Assembly: GCF_022201045.2 (NCBI RefSeq)
Contig: NC_068561.1
Coordinates: 24,124,501 to 24,188,500 of the forward strand
DNA length: 64,000 bases
Direction: 5' to 3'
Source: Citrus sinensis
Taxonomy: Eukaryota; Streptophyta; Magnoliopsida; Sapindales; Rutaceae
Part shown: positions 11,855-23,330 of the stretch, one piece after another
Numbering within the stretch: the first letter of the stretch is position 1
How the letters are laid out: each line of letters opens with the position of its first letter
Position numbers and translations under genes: made by a program
The notes under the pieces: model-generated
Told to the model about the DNA's origin: nothing
Databases searched by the model: none
Seen by the model: only the letters and a program-made list of their open reading frames with translations

Positions 11855-14800
11855 TCAATAAGGTTTAAACTTCCTGGCAGCTCTTAATTGCTGTATCCGC
11901 TTTCTATCCTGCTCAAATTTGCTTTGGAGCAGCATGATTTCTGCAAGAAAGAAAAGCATTAATGTTTTGTTTGAGGAGCTGATATGATTTGACCAGTGAA
12001 ACACAGATGAAATCAACCCTGGAGGTAACAGTAGGAAGCAGAAGTTTCAAGTGTGATTAATTATAGGCAAACAATGTTTTCCTGTCTGGCCTCTATTAGC
12101 AGGCTATAAAACCTGGAGAAGACCTCAGACCAGTCAACGGATGCGTTAATTCCACTTTCAAAAGACTACAGCTAATTTACCAGGCATACTTTTTTATAAG
12201 AAACAAGTGTGTTTATGAGAGTGTACATTCATTGACATGTTAATATTTCTTAATATGTTATGTAAATTTTCCAATTCTGCAGAACAGAAAAGATCACCTT
12301 AACTGGTGATGAACCATAGAATTCCGAATTCTAAGTTATAGTTTTATTTTCTGACCAACATGGTTAGCATTTATGCAAACAATCATCTAAAAGAAAAGAG
12401 AAAATAATAATCAATAAACTGTCTATAAGATTTTGTTATACCGTTCCTCTTGGCTTCTCTTCTTTGGAAACGGTAGAAATCCAAACCAACGTCTTTTTTC
12501 TTCTTTTTGGCCATCTTATCTTCTACAGCAGCCTGAGCAACGGAGCCCACAGCAATTCCACTCTCAGCATCTGTGGTCTTTTTCCTTCCTTTATGGTGTA
12601 CAACAACAGTCCAACCCCCTTCTGCTGCACGAGCTTCTCTTTCTTTTCTTTCCTGTACGTGCCAGAACAGTTTAACGAGAATCTAAGGAAAAACAATAAG
12701 GAACTAAAAGAATAAATAAATAAATAAAGATGTTGCATTACCATATAAATTCCGTTCAAGTAAATATACAGACTAAATCTAAGAATACCTGTTTACAAAT
12801 AAACATAAAAATGCATAATGCTCAATGCTCATTGACCACAAGATATGCGTATGAAGACTTCTACAAAATTCCCTCAACAAGACAAGGAAATAAGAAAATA
12901 AAATGCTAAAATATGCTAATCTATTTAGCTTCAAATAAACACATGTTACAAATATTCCACTGCTTATTCTACCGATGCGGGTACAGTGATGAAAAGGAGC
13001 TTCGAAATAAGTAAGCATCTTCCTCATGTTTATTATCTGAATTTAGTATGTGGAAAACCATTCTCAAGGGCAAAGATGCAAGCACTGAATGAGACAAGTA
13101 ATATTCCACCTCAATGTCGGTTAACAGTAACTGATAGGGATACAGAAAAGGATGTTACCTGTTCAAGTTTTGCTTCATGAGCAGTAATAAACTCATCAAT
13201 TCTTTGTTGTGACACCTTCAAACCTGGTCTACTTTGATGGTATTCTGTAACCCACTCTGTAGTCAAAAAGTCCTCCATAAGAAACCAAATAAAAAAGAAT
13301 GAAACCAATCAAATATAGTGATATAACATGCTCAGAGAAAAAGCCAGGGGAAAAAAAAACTGATTTTATGCATGTCAACTGTTGTCATAAAACTAAATTA
13401 AGCAAGTTCCAGCAGCTACTGTTTACTAAAAGAAACTACTGGTTCGCAAGTATGTGCAGCATGTTTAAAGACTCCTAAAATTCTGGAGTGTTATCTATAA
13501 CCATATATGAGCATCAATGAGTTGAGCACAAAATCATGGCACTTGAAAACAAAAAATTCACCAGTTCAATGCTTCTTACTTTTCATTCCTTTTGAGCAAT
13601 CCTCATCCCCCGAAGAGATCATATAAACATCATCCTCATCAGCGTCTCTTGTATTTTCCTCCAGCTCTTCATCTTTCATCAATGAACCGCGATCCTTCTT
13701 TTTCTTTTTCCTAGCTTTCTTAGACTTCCCTACTACAACCAAAAGAATAACTCGATGAAATTCCATAGATCTTCATAACTACAAGACAATTCAAAGCCAT
13801 TTTCTAATTCTAACAAAAACAAACAAAGAGTATCACTGGTTTAAAATTATTTCTCTTATTAGTATTCTCACCAGGCCTGCCAGGATTTTCAATCTCCTTT
13901 TTGACTTGGCTTGCTCCTGCTACCAAATTTTCTATATAAAAGAAAATCAAAAGTAATATGCATAGGTTAAGATAGCAAAAAAGGAAAAATGTATGACTGA
14001 TGCCTAGACAACATTCAGAAATTTCACTGCACAATCGAACTAGATGAGACTGACAACCATACTTTCAAGAAAAGGAAGGAATACTCTACCAAATAAATAC
14101 AAGTAAATAAGTCATTTAAGGTAATTGCATTGGAAATAAAAAGATATCCACCAGGGGGAACAAGGTGTTCCCAGGCATGCGCATACAGACACAACAATAT
14201 ATACAGTAGTTGAATATGCCACACACCATAAAGTAATAAAAAACCCCAAAGTAAATGGGGCTCATTTTATCACATACCATTAGAATTGTCAGCATCATCT
14301 CCATCCTCAGCACCATGCTCCCCCACCTCATCGATGGGAGTAGCATTACTTTTCTCCTCTCTTCTTAATTTCTTCTTTGATTTGTTTCTCTTCTTCTCTT
14401 TAGCTGCTTTATTAGAATTATCTATGGAACCAACAGAAACAGGACCCGATTAACAGAATATTTATTACATATCTAAAGTCATTTTGAAGCAATTTACAAG
14501 TTGTCTAAACCATTTTACCTTGGACATCGCTAACATCAAAACTGTTTCCTTTCTCCCTCTTTATCTTTTTCTTCCCAGAAGGTTTATTCTGTTCATTGTC
14601 TTCTTTTACTGTAATCAAATTTTCATCTGAAAACGACCAAAAATAAATAAATAAAGAAAATAAGAAAAGAAAAAGGAAAAAGCACTGTCATTTGGCAATA
14701 AACCAACATATGTGGCTCTTATAGCAAATGATCATAGTGCATACTTGTATGACTCTGGTCCATTTGAGTACATTCCTTCATGAGTAAAAATGAAAAATGA

Positions 14801-15493
14801 AGATATTTATAAAAATAAATAAATAAATAAAAATTAATGGCATCTAGCTAATATTAACATAAATCATTGGTGCTATTCAACGATTAGTGAATCCCTTAGA
14901 GAATGTGACAAGATTTTTTGGTGTTATTCAACCATTAGTGAATTTATTGCATAAACAAATTCTTCATCATAAGACACTGGCCGTGATCACTAACATTCAA
15001 CATATTCAATGACCATACATATCAAATCAATTTCACAACTAGGACATTCTCATCATTGGTCGCTATAATTTTGCCCAATCAAATTGTTCTAATTCCTTTC
15101 ATTCCAGCTACTTGCTTTGACTTGTGAGGTCTATACTAAGCTTTTCAGCCCCATATCCAAATGCACCAAAGGAATTTTTTTTTTCCTTTTCTCAAAAAGA
15201 AAAAAATAGCAAGCTGGATAATGTAGATACCATGAATGCTAGCAACCTAAAACCCAAAAAAGAACAGATTTTTATATTCAAAAAGTCGAAACAAAACAAA
15301 CCCAGATAGCTTTCAATCAGCTTCAAAAAAAGAAAAAAAATCAACACTTTAGAGAGTTATAATCAAAAGAAAACAAAGAACTTAATAAAGAAAAATTTAA
15401 GCAAAAGAACATACCGCTTTCAGAAAGCTGAGAGTTTTTTCTCTTCTTGAGATTAGGCTTCTTCTTCCTCTGCTTCTTCTCGGCGCTTCCCAT
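11855..15493 (-). CDS. RRP7-family ribosomal RNA processing protein
   Basis: Predicted nucleolar protein for small-subunit (40S) ribosome assembly, by analogy with yeast Rrp7 and human RRP7A. Eight exons, read from the right, join in frame: 15493-15415, 14626-14519, 14421-14278, 13931-13872, 13732-13580, 13256-13159, 12652-12442 and 11940-11855, giving 312 residues. The first 180 residues are Lys/Glu-rich with repeated KKK/KRK clusters (nuclear or nucleolar targeting) and an acidic patch (DADEDD). The C-terminal half has the RRP7 signature: YHQSRPGLKVSQQRIDEF, then GGWTVVVHHKGRKK, then DFYRFQRREAKRN, ending KFEQDRKRIQQLRAARKFKPY-type with KFKPY at the stop. No clear N-terminal RRM fold was seen, unlike the yeast and human proteins. 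Its 5' end faces the PPR gene. Exon choice rests on splice consensus and frame; a small exon could be missed between 13931 and 14278. Confidence 0.87.
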
Positions 15494-15829
15494 CTCTGTT
15501 TCTCTCTAGTTTCAAGTTTCGGGTTTCCGTTAACAGTTGCTGTGCAGACAGCGCTGGAGGAAGGAGCGTCCGTGGTTACTGCTTAGGGCGCCAGGCTTTT
15601 TGTTTCGATGGGTGTAACTTGGGTCCGCGTTTTCGTTTGAACCCGGTTCAAGTTCCTATTTCCCGAAAATTTTATTTTTAAACTTGGGTTAATAACATTA
15701 GGCCCCTTATTTTTAATAAAACAAAAAAATGATATAGTATGAAAATGGTTTCAGATGGGTCCCCGACGGAGTACGTTAGAAGTCCTCTCTTTCATCTCCA
15801 CTGTAGTGAATGAATTTGTTTGTCTTTAA
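15494..15829. promoter_or_regulatory. Divergent promoter shared by the RRP7-like and PPR genes
   Basis: Only 336 bases separate the two divergent start codons, so both promoters and both 5' leaders must lie here. No TATA box is convincing on either side, which is common for housekeeping genes. By recall, At5g38720 (RRP7-like) and At5g38730 (PPR) are neighbours in Arabidopsis too. Confidence 0.6.
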
Positions 15830-17608
15830 ATGGCAGCTAGCTTAGTTGCGTTAAACAGTGACACCAAATTCATTAAAACCATTAGTGCAATTGTGCTAAA
15901 GGGTCACTGGGCCAAGCTCTTGTATCCCAACATAGCTTCAAGTCTCACCTCAACTGCTATTCACAAAGTGCTTCTAAATCTCTATAATTGCTGTCACATT
16001 CCTTCTCTTTCATGTGCATTCTTCAAATGGGCTGAATCTGCGGTGCCCAATTATAAGCATTCTTTGCAATCTCATTGGACAATGATTCACATTCTAACTA
16101 AAAACAAACACTTCAAGTCTGCACAGAACATGCTCGAGAAAATTGCTCTGAGAGACTTTTTATCAACTCCTTCAGTTTTGAATGCGTTAGTGAAAATTCA
16201 TGATGATCCAGATGGGAATTCTCATGTTTTGAGCTGGCTGGTGATTTTTTATGCAAATTTGAAAATGACCCAAGATGGGTTACAGGTGTTTGATCAAATG
16301 CGGGTTCATAATTTAATGCCTCATTTGCATGCCTGTACTGTGCTGCTGAATTCATTGGCGAAAGACAGATTGACTGATATGGTGTGGAAAGTGTATAAGA
16401 AGATGGTTCAGCTTGGGGTTGTTGCGAATATTCACTTGTACAATGTGTTGATTCATGCTTGTTGCAAGTCTAGTGATGTTGATAAAGTGGAGAAGTTGCT
16501 GTGTGAAATGGAGTTCAAGGATGTGAGAGCTGATCTTTTCACGTACAATACATTGATTGCTTTGTATTGTAAAAAAGGAATGCATTATGAGGCATTGGCT
16601 GTTCAAGACAGGATGGAAAGAGAAGGGATCAGTCCTGATATTGTTACGTATAATTCTCTTATTCATGGGTTTTGTAGAGAGGGAAGAATGAGAGAGGCTA
16701 GGAGACTTTTCAGGGATATTAAAGGAGCCACTCCTAATCATGTGACTTATACTACTTTGATTGATGGGTATTGCAGAGCGAATGATCTTGAAGAAGCATT
16801 GAGGTTGAGAGAGGTAATGGCTGCTAAAGGGGTGTATCCAGGGGTTGTTACTTATAATTCGATTCTGAGGAAGTTGTGCAAAGAAGGCAGGATAAGGGAT
16901 GCAAATAGGCTCTTGAATGAGATGAACGAGAAGAAAATTGCACCAGATAATGTCACGTGTAACACTCTGATTAATGCCTATTGCAAGATAGGGGACACAG
17001 CATCTGCAATGAAAGTGAAAAACAGGATGCTTGAGGCTGGATTGATGCTTGACCAATTTACGTATAAGGCATTGATCCATGGATTCTGCAAGGCAAGGGA
17101 GATGGACATTGCTAAAGAGATCTTATTTGGCATGCTTGATGCTGGGTTTTCTCCAAGTTATTGCTCATATTCGTGGCTTGTTGATGGTTATTGCAACAAA
17201 AACAATGAGGAGGCATTATTAAAACTTCTGGATGAATTTGTAAGTAGAGGCCTTTGTGTCGATGTTTCAGTGTACAGGGCACTAATTAGGAGGTTTTGTA
17301 AAAAAGAAAAGGTTGATTATGCTCAAAGATTGTTCAATCTTATGCAAGGGAATGGTATATTAGGAGATAGTGTTATTTACACTAGTTTAGCTTATGCTTA
17401 CTGGAGAGCAGGAGAACCCAAGGCTTGTTCAGATATCTTAGATGATATGTATAGGAGAAGGTTGATGATAACTCTAAAAATCTATAGATCTTTTAGTGCT
17501 TCCTATGCCAAAGACAATGAGATCTTAGATCTCTTTTGGAGTCATGTAGTTGACAGAGGCCTAATGTCGAAACATATTTTTAAGGAAATGCAGCTGAGGA
17601 ATTCATAG
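15830..17608 (+). CDS. P-class pentatricopeptide repeat protein
   Basis: An RNA-binding organelle protein of the P-type PPR family, expected to act on transcripts in mitochondria or plastids. The ORF is intronless, as is usual for PPR genes, and gives 592 residues. From about residue 150 to 570 it is a nearly continuous row of 35-residue repeats of the form xTYNTLIxxYCKxGxxxEAxxLxxxMxxxGIxPD, for example FTYNTLIALYCKKGMHYEAL and VTYTTLIDGYCRANDLEEAL. There is no E, E+ or DYW tail, so it is not an editing-type PPR. The N-terminus is hydrophobic with few acidic residues, which would suit a transit peptide. It closely resembles Arabidopsis At5g38730 by recall. The start is the first ATG, 336 bases from the divergent RRP7-like start. 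Confidence 0.93.
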   Translation: MAASLVALNSDTKFIKTISAIVLKGHWAKLLYPNIASSLTSTAIHKVLLNLYNCCHIPSLSCAFFKWAESAVPNYKHSLQSHWTMIHILTKNKHFKSAQNMLEKIALRDFLSTPSVLNALVKIHDDPDGNSHVLSWLVIFYANLKMTQDGLQVFDQMRVHNLMPHLHACTVLLNSLAKDRLTDMVWKVYKKMVQLGVVANIHLYNVLIHACCKSSDVDKVEKLLCEMEFKDVRADLFTYNTLIALYCKKGMHYEALAVQDRMEREGISPDIVTYNSLIHGFCREGRMREARRLFRDIKGATPNHVTYTTLIDGYCRANDLEEALRLREVMAAKGVYPGVVTYNSILRKLCKEGRIRDANRLLNEMNEKKIAPDNVTCNTLINAYCKIGDTASAMKVKNRMLEAGLMLDQFTYKALIHGFCKAREMDIAKEILFGMLDAGFSPSYCSYSWLVDGYCNKNNEEALLKLLDEFVSRGLCVDVSVYRALIRRFCKKEKVDYAQRLFNLMQGNGILGDSVIYTSLAYAYWRAGEPKACSDILDDMYRRRLMITLKIYRSFSASYAKDNEILDLFWSHVVDRGLMSKHIFKEMQLRNS

Positions 17609-17639
17609 TCACAAGGGAAACTAGGAGATGCTTAAAGTC

Positions 17640-18520
17640 ACAGGCTGAAGTTTTGAATTCAATCAAAAGGCAGAAAGCTTTCATTTCAGTGGATCATAAC
17701 ATGGATGGATTTGAACCCACACATGGTGGAAAGCTTCAATTGAGCTCAATTCATTGATCTTGGCATATATTTGTTGATGTCAAACTTATTGACACTGTAC
17801 ATTTGTCTGTGGTCAATTGGAGCTTAGCGGAGGAGAAGGGTTCTGGCAATCGACCTTGTGGAAGATGTCATTATTACAATGACTTGCATAGGGATTGAGT
17901 TTTCTACTAGATTAAATGATGGATTTATCTTGGGTGACAAATTCATTTGGTCTAGATTGAGCCTCCAAGATGTGATTTTATGATGATCCTTACACTTGTC
18001 ATTTGAAAGATAGAACTTTGGGGAGGCAAATTTCATATCTACATATTTATTATTTTGTAATGTATTATTGTTTCATGTGAAAATAACAAAAGTTTATTTA
18101 GGGATGGCCTCGGGTTTATTATTAATTGCATAAGCTAATCCATCTCGCTGTATGTCTTTTCATCACTTCCTCACAAATTAGACTAGTATATACAACAACA
18201 TGACAATATTGTTCTTGTCATATTGTTCCATAAAATTTGGTACTTGGTAGCTGCATTGAGCTTATTCCAAAGAGAAACTGATTCATCCAATTCCTATTTA
18301 AGTTTCATGGATCGGTAGCCAATACAATGAATTAAAAAAAAATGTATCAAACATTCATATTATTATAAATACAAAATATTTTATTTTTCCTTCAACTGCT
18401 GAATTTATTCAGAGAAGTTAGAACTAGTCAAACTCAGTGCCCTTTTGTATGACTCAGCAAACTTTGAATTGAATAACTCAAACGTCTCCCGAGTCACAAG
18501 GCCTAATTCCACTCACCCAA
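17640..18520. other. Spacer between the PPR and KIN-type genes
   Basis: It contains the PPR gene's 3' flank and the distal part of the KIN-type promoter. No other gene or repeat was recognised. Confidence 0.5.
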
Positions 18521-18530
18521 GGGCAGAGTT

Positions 18531-18642
18531 ACACGTGTTAGCCTCACCAAACCGAATGCTCACACGTGTCAAACAGATTTCCAAATAAACAGGCAAACAG
18601 CACACATGTCAAGCAAAGCACTAGCCTTTAGAAACTATAAAT
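18531..18642 (+). promoter_or_regulatory. ABRE-like boxes and TATA box of the KIN-type gene
   Basis: Two ACACGTGT boxes lie at 18531-18538 and about 18562-18569, with a related ACATGTC at about 18604. A TATA box (TATAAAT, 18636-18642) sits about 110 bases before the start codon. ACGTGT is the core of abscisic-acid response elements. Closely spaced copies upstream of a TATA box fit ABA, cold and drought induction, as known for KIN/COR genes. Function here is inferred. Confidence 0.7.
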
Positions 18643-18751
18643 TGTGCCAACTTTGAGATACCCCATCACTGAACTTTCAAGTTTCTCACTCCATTCTCTG
18701 AATACATAATACATTTGTGTTTTATAACCCCACCAAAAACCAAAATAAAAA

Positions 18752-19095
18752 ATGGCAGACAATTCTCAGAAGATGAGCTACCAGGCTGGTGAGGTCAAGG
18801 GCCAAACTCAGGAAAAGGCCAACACCATGATGGACAAAGCCGGCAATGCTGCTCAATCTGCTAAAGACTCAATGAATCAGGTTCAAATATTACTTTCAAA
18901 TCATGCAATAATGTTATATCATACATATACACCTCCAGAGTCACTCTCTGATGCAAACATTTAAAGATTGTGTAGAATTGTTGTAAATCTTTTTCATTTT
19001 TTTTGTGTGCGCGTACGTAGGCTGGTGAGCAGGTGAAAGCAAAGGCACAGGGAGCCGCTGATGCCGTGAAGAATGCAACTGGGATGAACAAATAA
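18752..19095 (+). CDS. KIN/COR6.6-type stress-induced LEA-like protein (67 aa)
   Basis: A small hydrophilic, Ala/Lys/Gln-rich protein of the KIN1/KIN2 type, induced in other plants by cold, drought and abscisic acid and thought to protect cells during dehydration. Two exons, 18752-18880 and 19021-19095 (donor CAG|GTTCA, acceptor GTACGTAG|GCT), give 67 residues. It begins MADNSQKMSYQAGEVKGQTQ and repeats a helix-forming pattern: AGEVKGQTQEKA in exon 1 and AGEQVKAKAQGAADAVKNA in exon 2. No signal peptide or cysteine is present. Each exon holds about one copy of the repeat, as expected for the family. The promoter has two ACACGTGT boxes. By recall the relatives are At5g15960, At5g15970, At3g02480 and At5g38760. 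Confidence 0.93.
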
Positions 19096-19743
19096 AGCTG
19101 ATTATTGGACCCCAACACAGGAGCTGCATGAATGGATTTCAGGGTGTTTTCCTTTTTTTTTTTTTTTAATGTTTTTGTGGTGTTTCTGTGTTCTTCTTCA
19201 AAGAAGAGAGCTCTTCTTGTGTAGCTCTCTCGCGTTAAATTTCCCCATAAGTGTTTTTGAATTTAGCCAACCTGAGTTGCTTTTAGAGAGAATGTACTTC
19301 CTTTTGGTACTTCCTTAATGCAATTCCTATTTTAATTTAATTCACTGTTCTGTTGTCGATTTTAAATTTCTGGTTTTGTTTATTCGATCATTATCAATTT
19401 CCGAAATCCTTCAATGGATCAATCTAATAAAACAGAAAAAGTATGAGAAATAAAAAGTGACTCCTCATTCGGGGATAAAATCAATCAAATCATCAAGGTG
19501 TTATCGACTATAAAAGATATAACAGATAGATCTTGATGATATATAATATATAAAATAACCTTCATTTTACAGAACAATTTCAATATTTAATCACATGATT
19601 ATTCAATGTAGTTTAAAGCGTGTTGTGAAAGGGTAAAATCTGTTGCCTCACCATCTGGATTACTTTTTGATTTTGCGAATTCACAGGGAAGTTAACGTAC
19701 AACAGAATTTAGAAATGGATCAAATAACAGGATCGATGAAGTT

Positions 19744-20279
19744 CAGTGACGGATCTAGAAAAATAATTTATCGGGGGTTAAATTAGATAATAATAAAATC
19801 TAAAAAATTAAAATTTTAAATATATAAACTATTTGCTAATATATTTATAATTAGTCTCTACACATTTTTATATTTTAAAAATGTTATGCAATAGACTCAT
19901 TATTAATATTATTAAATTTATTATTTTCTATATAAACAACCAAACTATCACTTATCTCATCTGATTCCAAAGATGATTCTTCATGAGTTTTATTACTCAA
20001 AACGTTCGTTCTACTATTATTATATAAACTGGAAGAATTAACCATATTTTTTAAAATAAAAAATATTTTAGGTGGTGCGCTATCATCATTTTTAATTAAA
20101 TACAAGTTTTTATATTTCTTAAAAGTCAAAGTTTAAATTTTATGGATGTTTATATTTTATAGTGACTATTTTAATAAATTTAATGGAGTTAATTAAAAAA
20201 TTAAAATATTTTTTCTTTTATTTTTAAATTTTTTTTTTACCAGTGGGTGCTTCAGGCTTGATAACTGCATCCGTCCCTG
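19744..20279 (-). mobile_element. Degenerate hAT-like element with a transposase relic
   Basis: The ends are imperfect inverted repeats: CAGTGACGGATCTAG on the left, CAGGGACGGATGCAG read inward from the right (12 of 15 match). The flanks GATGAAGTT and GATGGACAT match at only 6 of 9 positions, so the target duplication is decayed or absent. On the minus strand, about 20129-19884, an 81-residue frame contains DSLVVYIENNKFNNINNESI. This looks like the LVVYIE... block near the C-terminus of TTF-type hAT transposases. I judge it a short, dead derivative; the superfamily is an inference. Confidence 0.55.
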
Positions 20280-21314
20280 GATGGACATATAAATAACTTT
20301 GATATTAAACAATGAATTATATGATTGAAAACTCACTGAGCTCTAAAGATGAAGCTTATGCTCTATTCTACTGAACTGATATATGACATTTTTTTTTTCA
20401 TTCTCTTAAATTACTATTCACTGCTGTTATCATCCTCCACCATCAAAGTCGACTCTTTCTTCACTCTTTTATATCATCCTCTATAATCTTACTCTCTACC
20501 ACCATGTTCCCTCATTTTATTTTCTGTAATAAAGAATTCCCATAGATTAACTGTCTAAATTTTGTACATGTTAAAATCTTCTAAAATGCTTGAAAAAATT
20601 AGCTTTTTATAATCCATACATGTAAAAATCTTTCTAATCCATTGAATAAAGCCACTATATATGTGTAGAAAATTACATTGAAGGATAAAAGAAAATCTAA
20701 AATCCCAAAAAATAAAATGAAATTATTTCTGCCAAAGAGAGACCAAGTGGTAATTATGGAGCTTCTTGCTCAAAAGGGAGAGTCATGTTTGTGTGTGTGT
20801 TCTTAGTATTATTTTAATTTATTAATATTAAATAATAATAATAATAATAATTTCATTTGTGTCAAAAATTCATATAACTCTTTCTGTTATCACAATATAC
20901 ATATTTTCAAGTATTGGAAAGAAAACCTTCTCCATTAATATACATAAAAAATGTGAATTCAATAGTTCATTCTAGAAAAAAAAAGTGGTTTATCATTTGA
21001 TTAATAGGTGGTTCTTCCTATATTTATATATGTATAATTTATCTTTGATTACATTAACAAAGCTCTATCAAATACATAATTGAATTTGTTGCTCAACAAT
21101 ATTAAAATATTTTCAAGAAAAAGAAAAGATAAAAAAAAAATTGTGACCGGTTCAAGTCGGGGTTCGGATTGAACCGGTCCATAGATCTTTCGATCAAGTA
21201 CATCGCGTAACACACAACACGTCTCTAAAACCCTAAAACACAGACACTCGTATGCTTCCCTTCTGAATCTGCAGTTATCATTTCACCAGCATATTAATCG
21301 AACCTTCAGAGAGA
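20280..21314. other. Spacer and promoter of the second PPR gene
   Basis: AT-rich sequence with a short (TAA)n run near 20830-20850 and a C/T-rich block near 20440-20510. No gene was seen. The last 130 bases are less AT-rich and should hold the PPR promoter and leader. Confidence 0.45.
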
Positions 21315-23330
21315 ATGAGACATCAATGGCGTTTTCTCCTATTCCGAAACTACCCTCGATCGTCTCTTCAATTCACTGGTTCTTCTTATTATTTTCAGGT
21401 ACCCTTTAATCCAAACCTCACACTCCATGAATCTCTTCACACACTGTCTTCACTTCTTCCGACGAGCTCTCACGCTTTTTATAGCAGATTTTCTCGACTA
21501 CCCATTTGTCATTCTCGTTTTATAAATCTTATAGACCCTAAAAATCCAAACTTTAGGAACCCCATGATTTGTAGCTATTCGTCTGAGCCAGCTATCGAGC
21601 AGAAAGAATCTGATTTTACTGTTGTCGGTGATATTTTCTATAAGTTCAGTGATGTTACTGATATTAGCAAACAATTGGAATTGAGTGGTGTTGTTTTCAC
21701 CCATGAAATGGTGTTGAAAGTGTTGAAGAATCTTGAATCGAGCCCGGACGAGGCAAGGAGGTTCTTTAATTGGGTTTTGGAGAAGGAGAGTGAGAGACTG
21801 AGCTCGAAAACTTATAATTTGATGCTGAGGATTGTGGGTGTTCATGGGCTTGTTCAGGAGTTTTGGGGCTTGGTTGATGTTATGAAGAAAAAAGGATACG
21901 GGGTAGCAAGTCATGTGCGCAATAAGATGACTGAGAAGTTTGAGAAGGAGGGGTTAGAGAGCGATTTAGAGAAATTAAAAGGGATTTTTGCCACTGGTTC
22001 AATTGATAATTCTATAGAAAAGGTTGCTTCTAGGATTTGCAAGGTTGTTAGAAGTGATATCTGGGGTGATGATGTTGAAAGGCAGTTGAGGGACTTGAAT
22101 GTTACATTTTCAAATGATTTGGTTAAATTTGTAGTGGACAAACTTGGAGATGAGCCAAAGAAAGCATTGATATTTTTCAGATGGGCTGAAGAGAGTGGTT
22201 TTGTTAAGCATGATGAGAGTAGTTATAATGCCATGGCTAGTGTTTTGGGGAGGGAGGACTGCATCGATAGGTTTTGGAAGGTTCTTGATGAGATGAGGAG
22301 TAAAGGATATGAAATGGAGATGGAGACTTGTGTCAAGGTTTTAGGGAGGTTTTCTGAGAGGAATATGGTTAAGGAAGCTGTGGACTTGTATGAATTTGCA
22401 ATGGCTTGTAAAAATAAGCCCTCTGTGAATTGTTGCACATTTTTATTACGCAAAATAGTGGTCAGTAAGCAGCTAGATATGAGACTTTTTTCAAAGGTTG
22501 TGAGGGTCTTCAGAGAAAATGGCAATGTGTTGACCGATGCTATGCTCAATTCAGTTTTAAAGGCTTTGATTAGTGTTGGTAGGATGGGAGAATGCAATAA
22601 GATTTTGAAAGCTATGGAAGAAGGTGGGTTTATAGCTAGTAGTAACATGAAGAGCAAAATTGCATTCAGGCTTAGTAGTGCTGGTAAAAAAGATGAAGCA
22701 AATGAGTTTATGGATCATATGGAAGCATCAGGTAGTGATGTAGGTGACAAGATGTGGGTTTCTTTAATTAAAGGACATTGTGTGGCTGGGGATCTTGACA
22801 AGGCTGCTGATTGTTTCCAAAAGATGGTTGAAAAAGAGGGCACCTCTCATGCTGGTTATGCGATTGATTTGTTGGTAAACACTTATTGCAGTAAGAACAG
22901 AGCAATAGATGCTTGCAAGTTTGTCCATAACTGTGTGCGTGAATATGATTTGAAACCTTGGCATACTACATATGAAGAATTGATAAAGAATTTATTAGTT
23001 CAGCGTGGGTTTAAAGATGCATTAAGTCTTCTGTGTTTGATGAAGGATCATGGCTTCCCACCTTTTGTGGATCCATTCATCAAGTATGTATCAAAGTCTG
23101 GAACCAGTGATGATGCTATCGCTTTCCTTAAGGGTATGACTTCGAAGAGGTTTCCATCCATGTCTGTGGTTCTTTGTTTATTTGCAGCCTTTTTCCAGGC
23201 AAGAAGGCATAGCGAAGCACAAGATCTCCTGTCCAAATGCCCACGTTACGTCCGCAATCATGCCGATGTTTTAAATCTGCTCTATTCCAAGAAATCTGGC
23301 GGAGATTCTGCACCTGCTGTGACTGCTTAG
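21315..23330 (+). CDS. Pentatricopeptide repeat protein, probably mitochondrial
   Basis: Intronless ORF of 671 residues. The N-terminus (MRHQWRFLLFRNYPRSS) is Arg-rich with no acidic residues, typical of a mitochondrial presequence. PPR-like repeats are spread and degenerate. They include RFFNWVLEKESERLSSKTYNLM, then SYNAMASVLGREDCIDRFWK, MLNSVLKALISVGRMGECNK and DKMWVSLIKGHCVAGDLDKA (each shown from its recognisable core). The two RFFNW/FFRWAEESGF blocks are typical of P-class mitochondrial PPR proteins. No E or DYW domain is present. By recall it matches Arabidopsis At3g02490 and At5g15980. RNA target unknown. It lies downstream of the KIN-type gene, the same neighbour order as in Arabidopsis. 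Confidence 0.92.
   Translation: MRHQWRFLLFRNYPRSSLQFTGSSYYFQVPFNPNLTLHESLHTLSSLLPTSSHAFYSRFSRLPICHSRFINLIDPKNPNFRNPMICSYSSEPAIEQKESDFTVVGDIFYKFSDVTDISKQLELSGVVFTHEMVLKVLKNLESSPDEARRFFNWVLEKESERLSSKTYNLMLRIVGVHGLVQEFWGLVDVMKKKGYGVASHVRNKMTEKFEKEGLESDLEKLKGIFATGSIDNSIEKVASRICKVVRSDIWGDDVERQLRDLNVTFSNDLVKFVVDKLGDEPKKALIFFRWAEESGFVKHDESSYNAMASVLGREDCIDRFWKVLDEMRSKGYEMEMETCVKVLGRFSERNMVKEAVDLYEFAMACKNKPSVNCCTFLLRKIVVSKQLDMRLFSKVVRVFRENGNVLTDAMLNSVLKALISVGRMGECNKILKAMEEGGFIASSNMKSKIAFRLSSAGKKDEANEFMDHMEASGSDVGDKMWVSLIKGHCVAGDLDKAADCFQKMVEKEGTSHAGYAIDLLVNTYCSKNRAIDACKFVHNCVREYDLKPWHTTYEELIKNLLVQRGFKDALSLLCLMKDHGFPPFVDPFIKYVSKSGTSDDAIAFLKGMTSKRFPSMSVVLCLFAAFFQARRHSEAQDLLSKCPRYVRNHADVLNLLYSKKSGGDSAPAVTA

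Noticed and set aside
16352-17080. 242-codon ORF antisense to the first PPR gene
   Set aside because: It mirrors the repeated PPR codons on the other strand and has no independent features.
21150-21182. GGGGTTCGGATTGAACC looks like a tRNA T-arm
   Set aside because: No acceptor stem, D-arm or anticodon arm fits around it.
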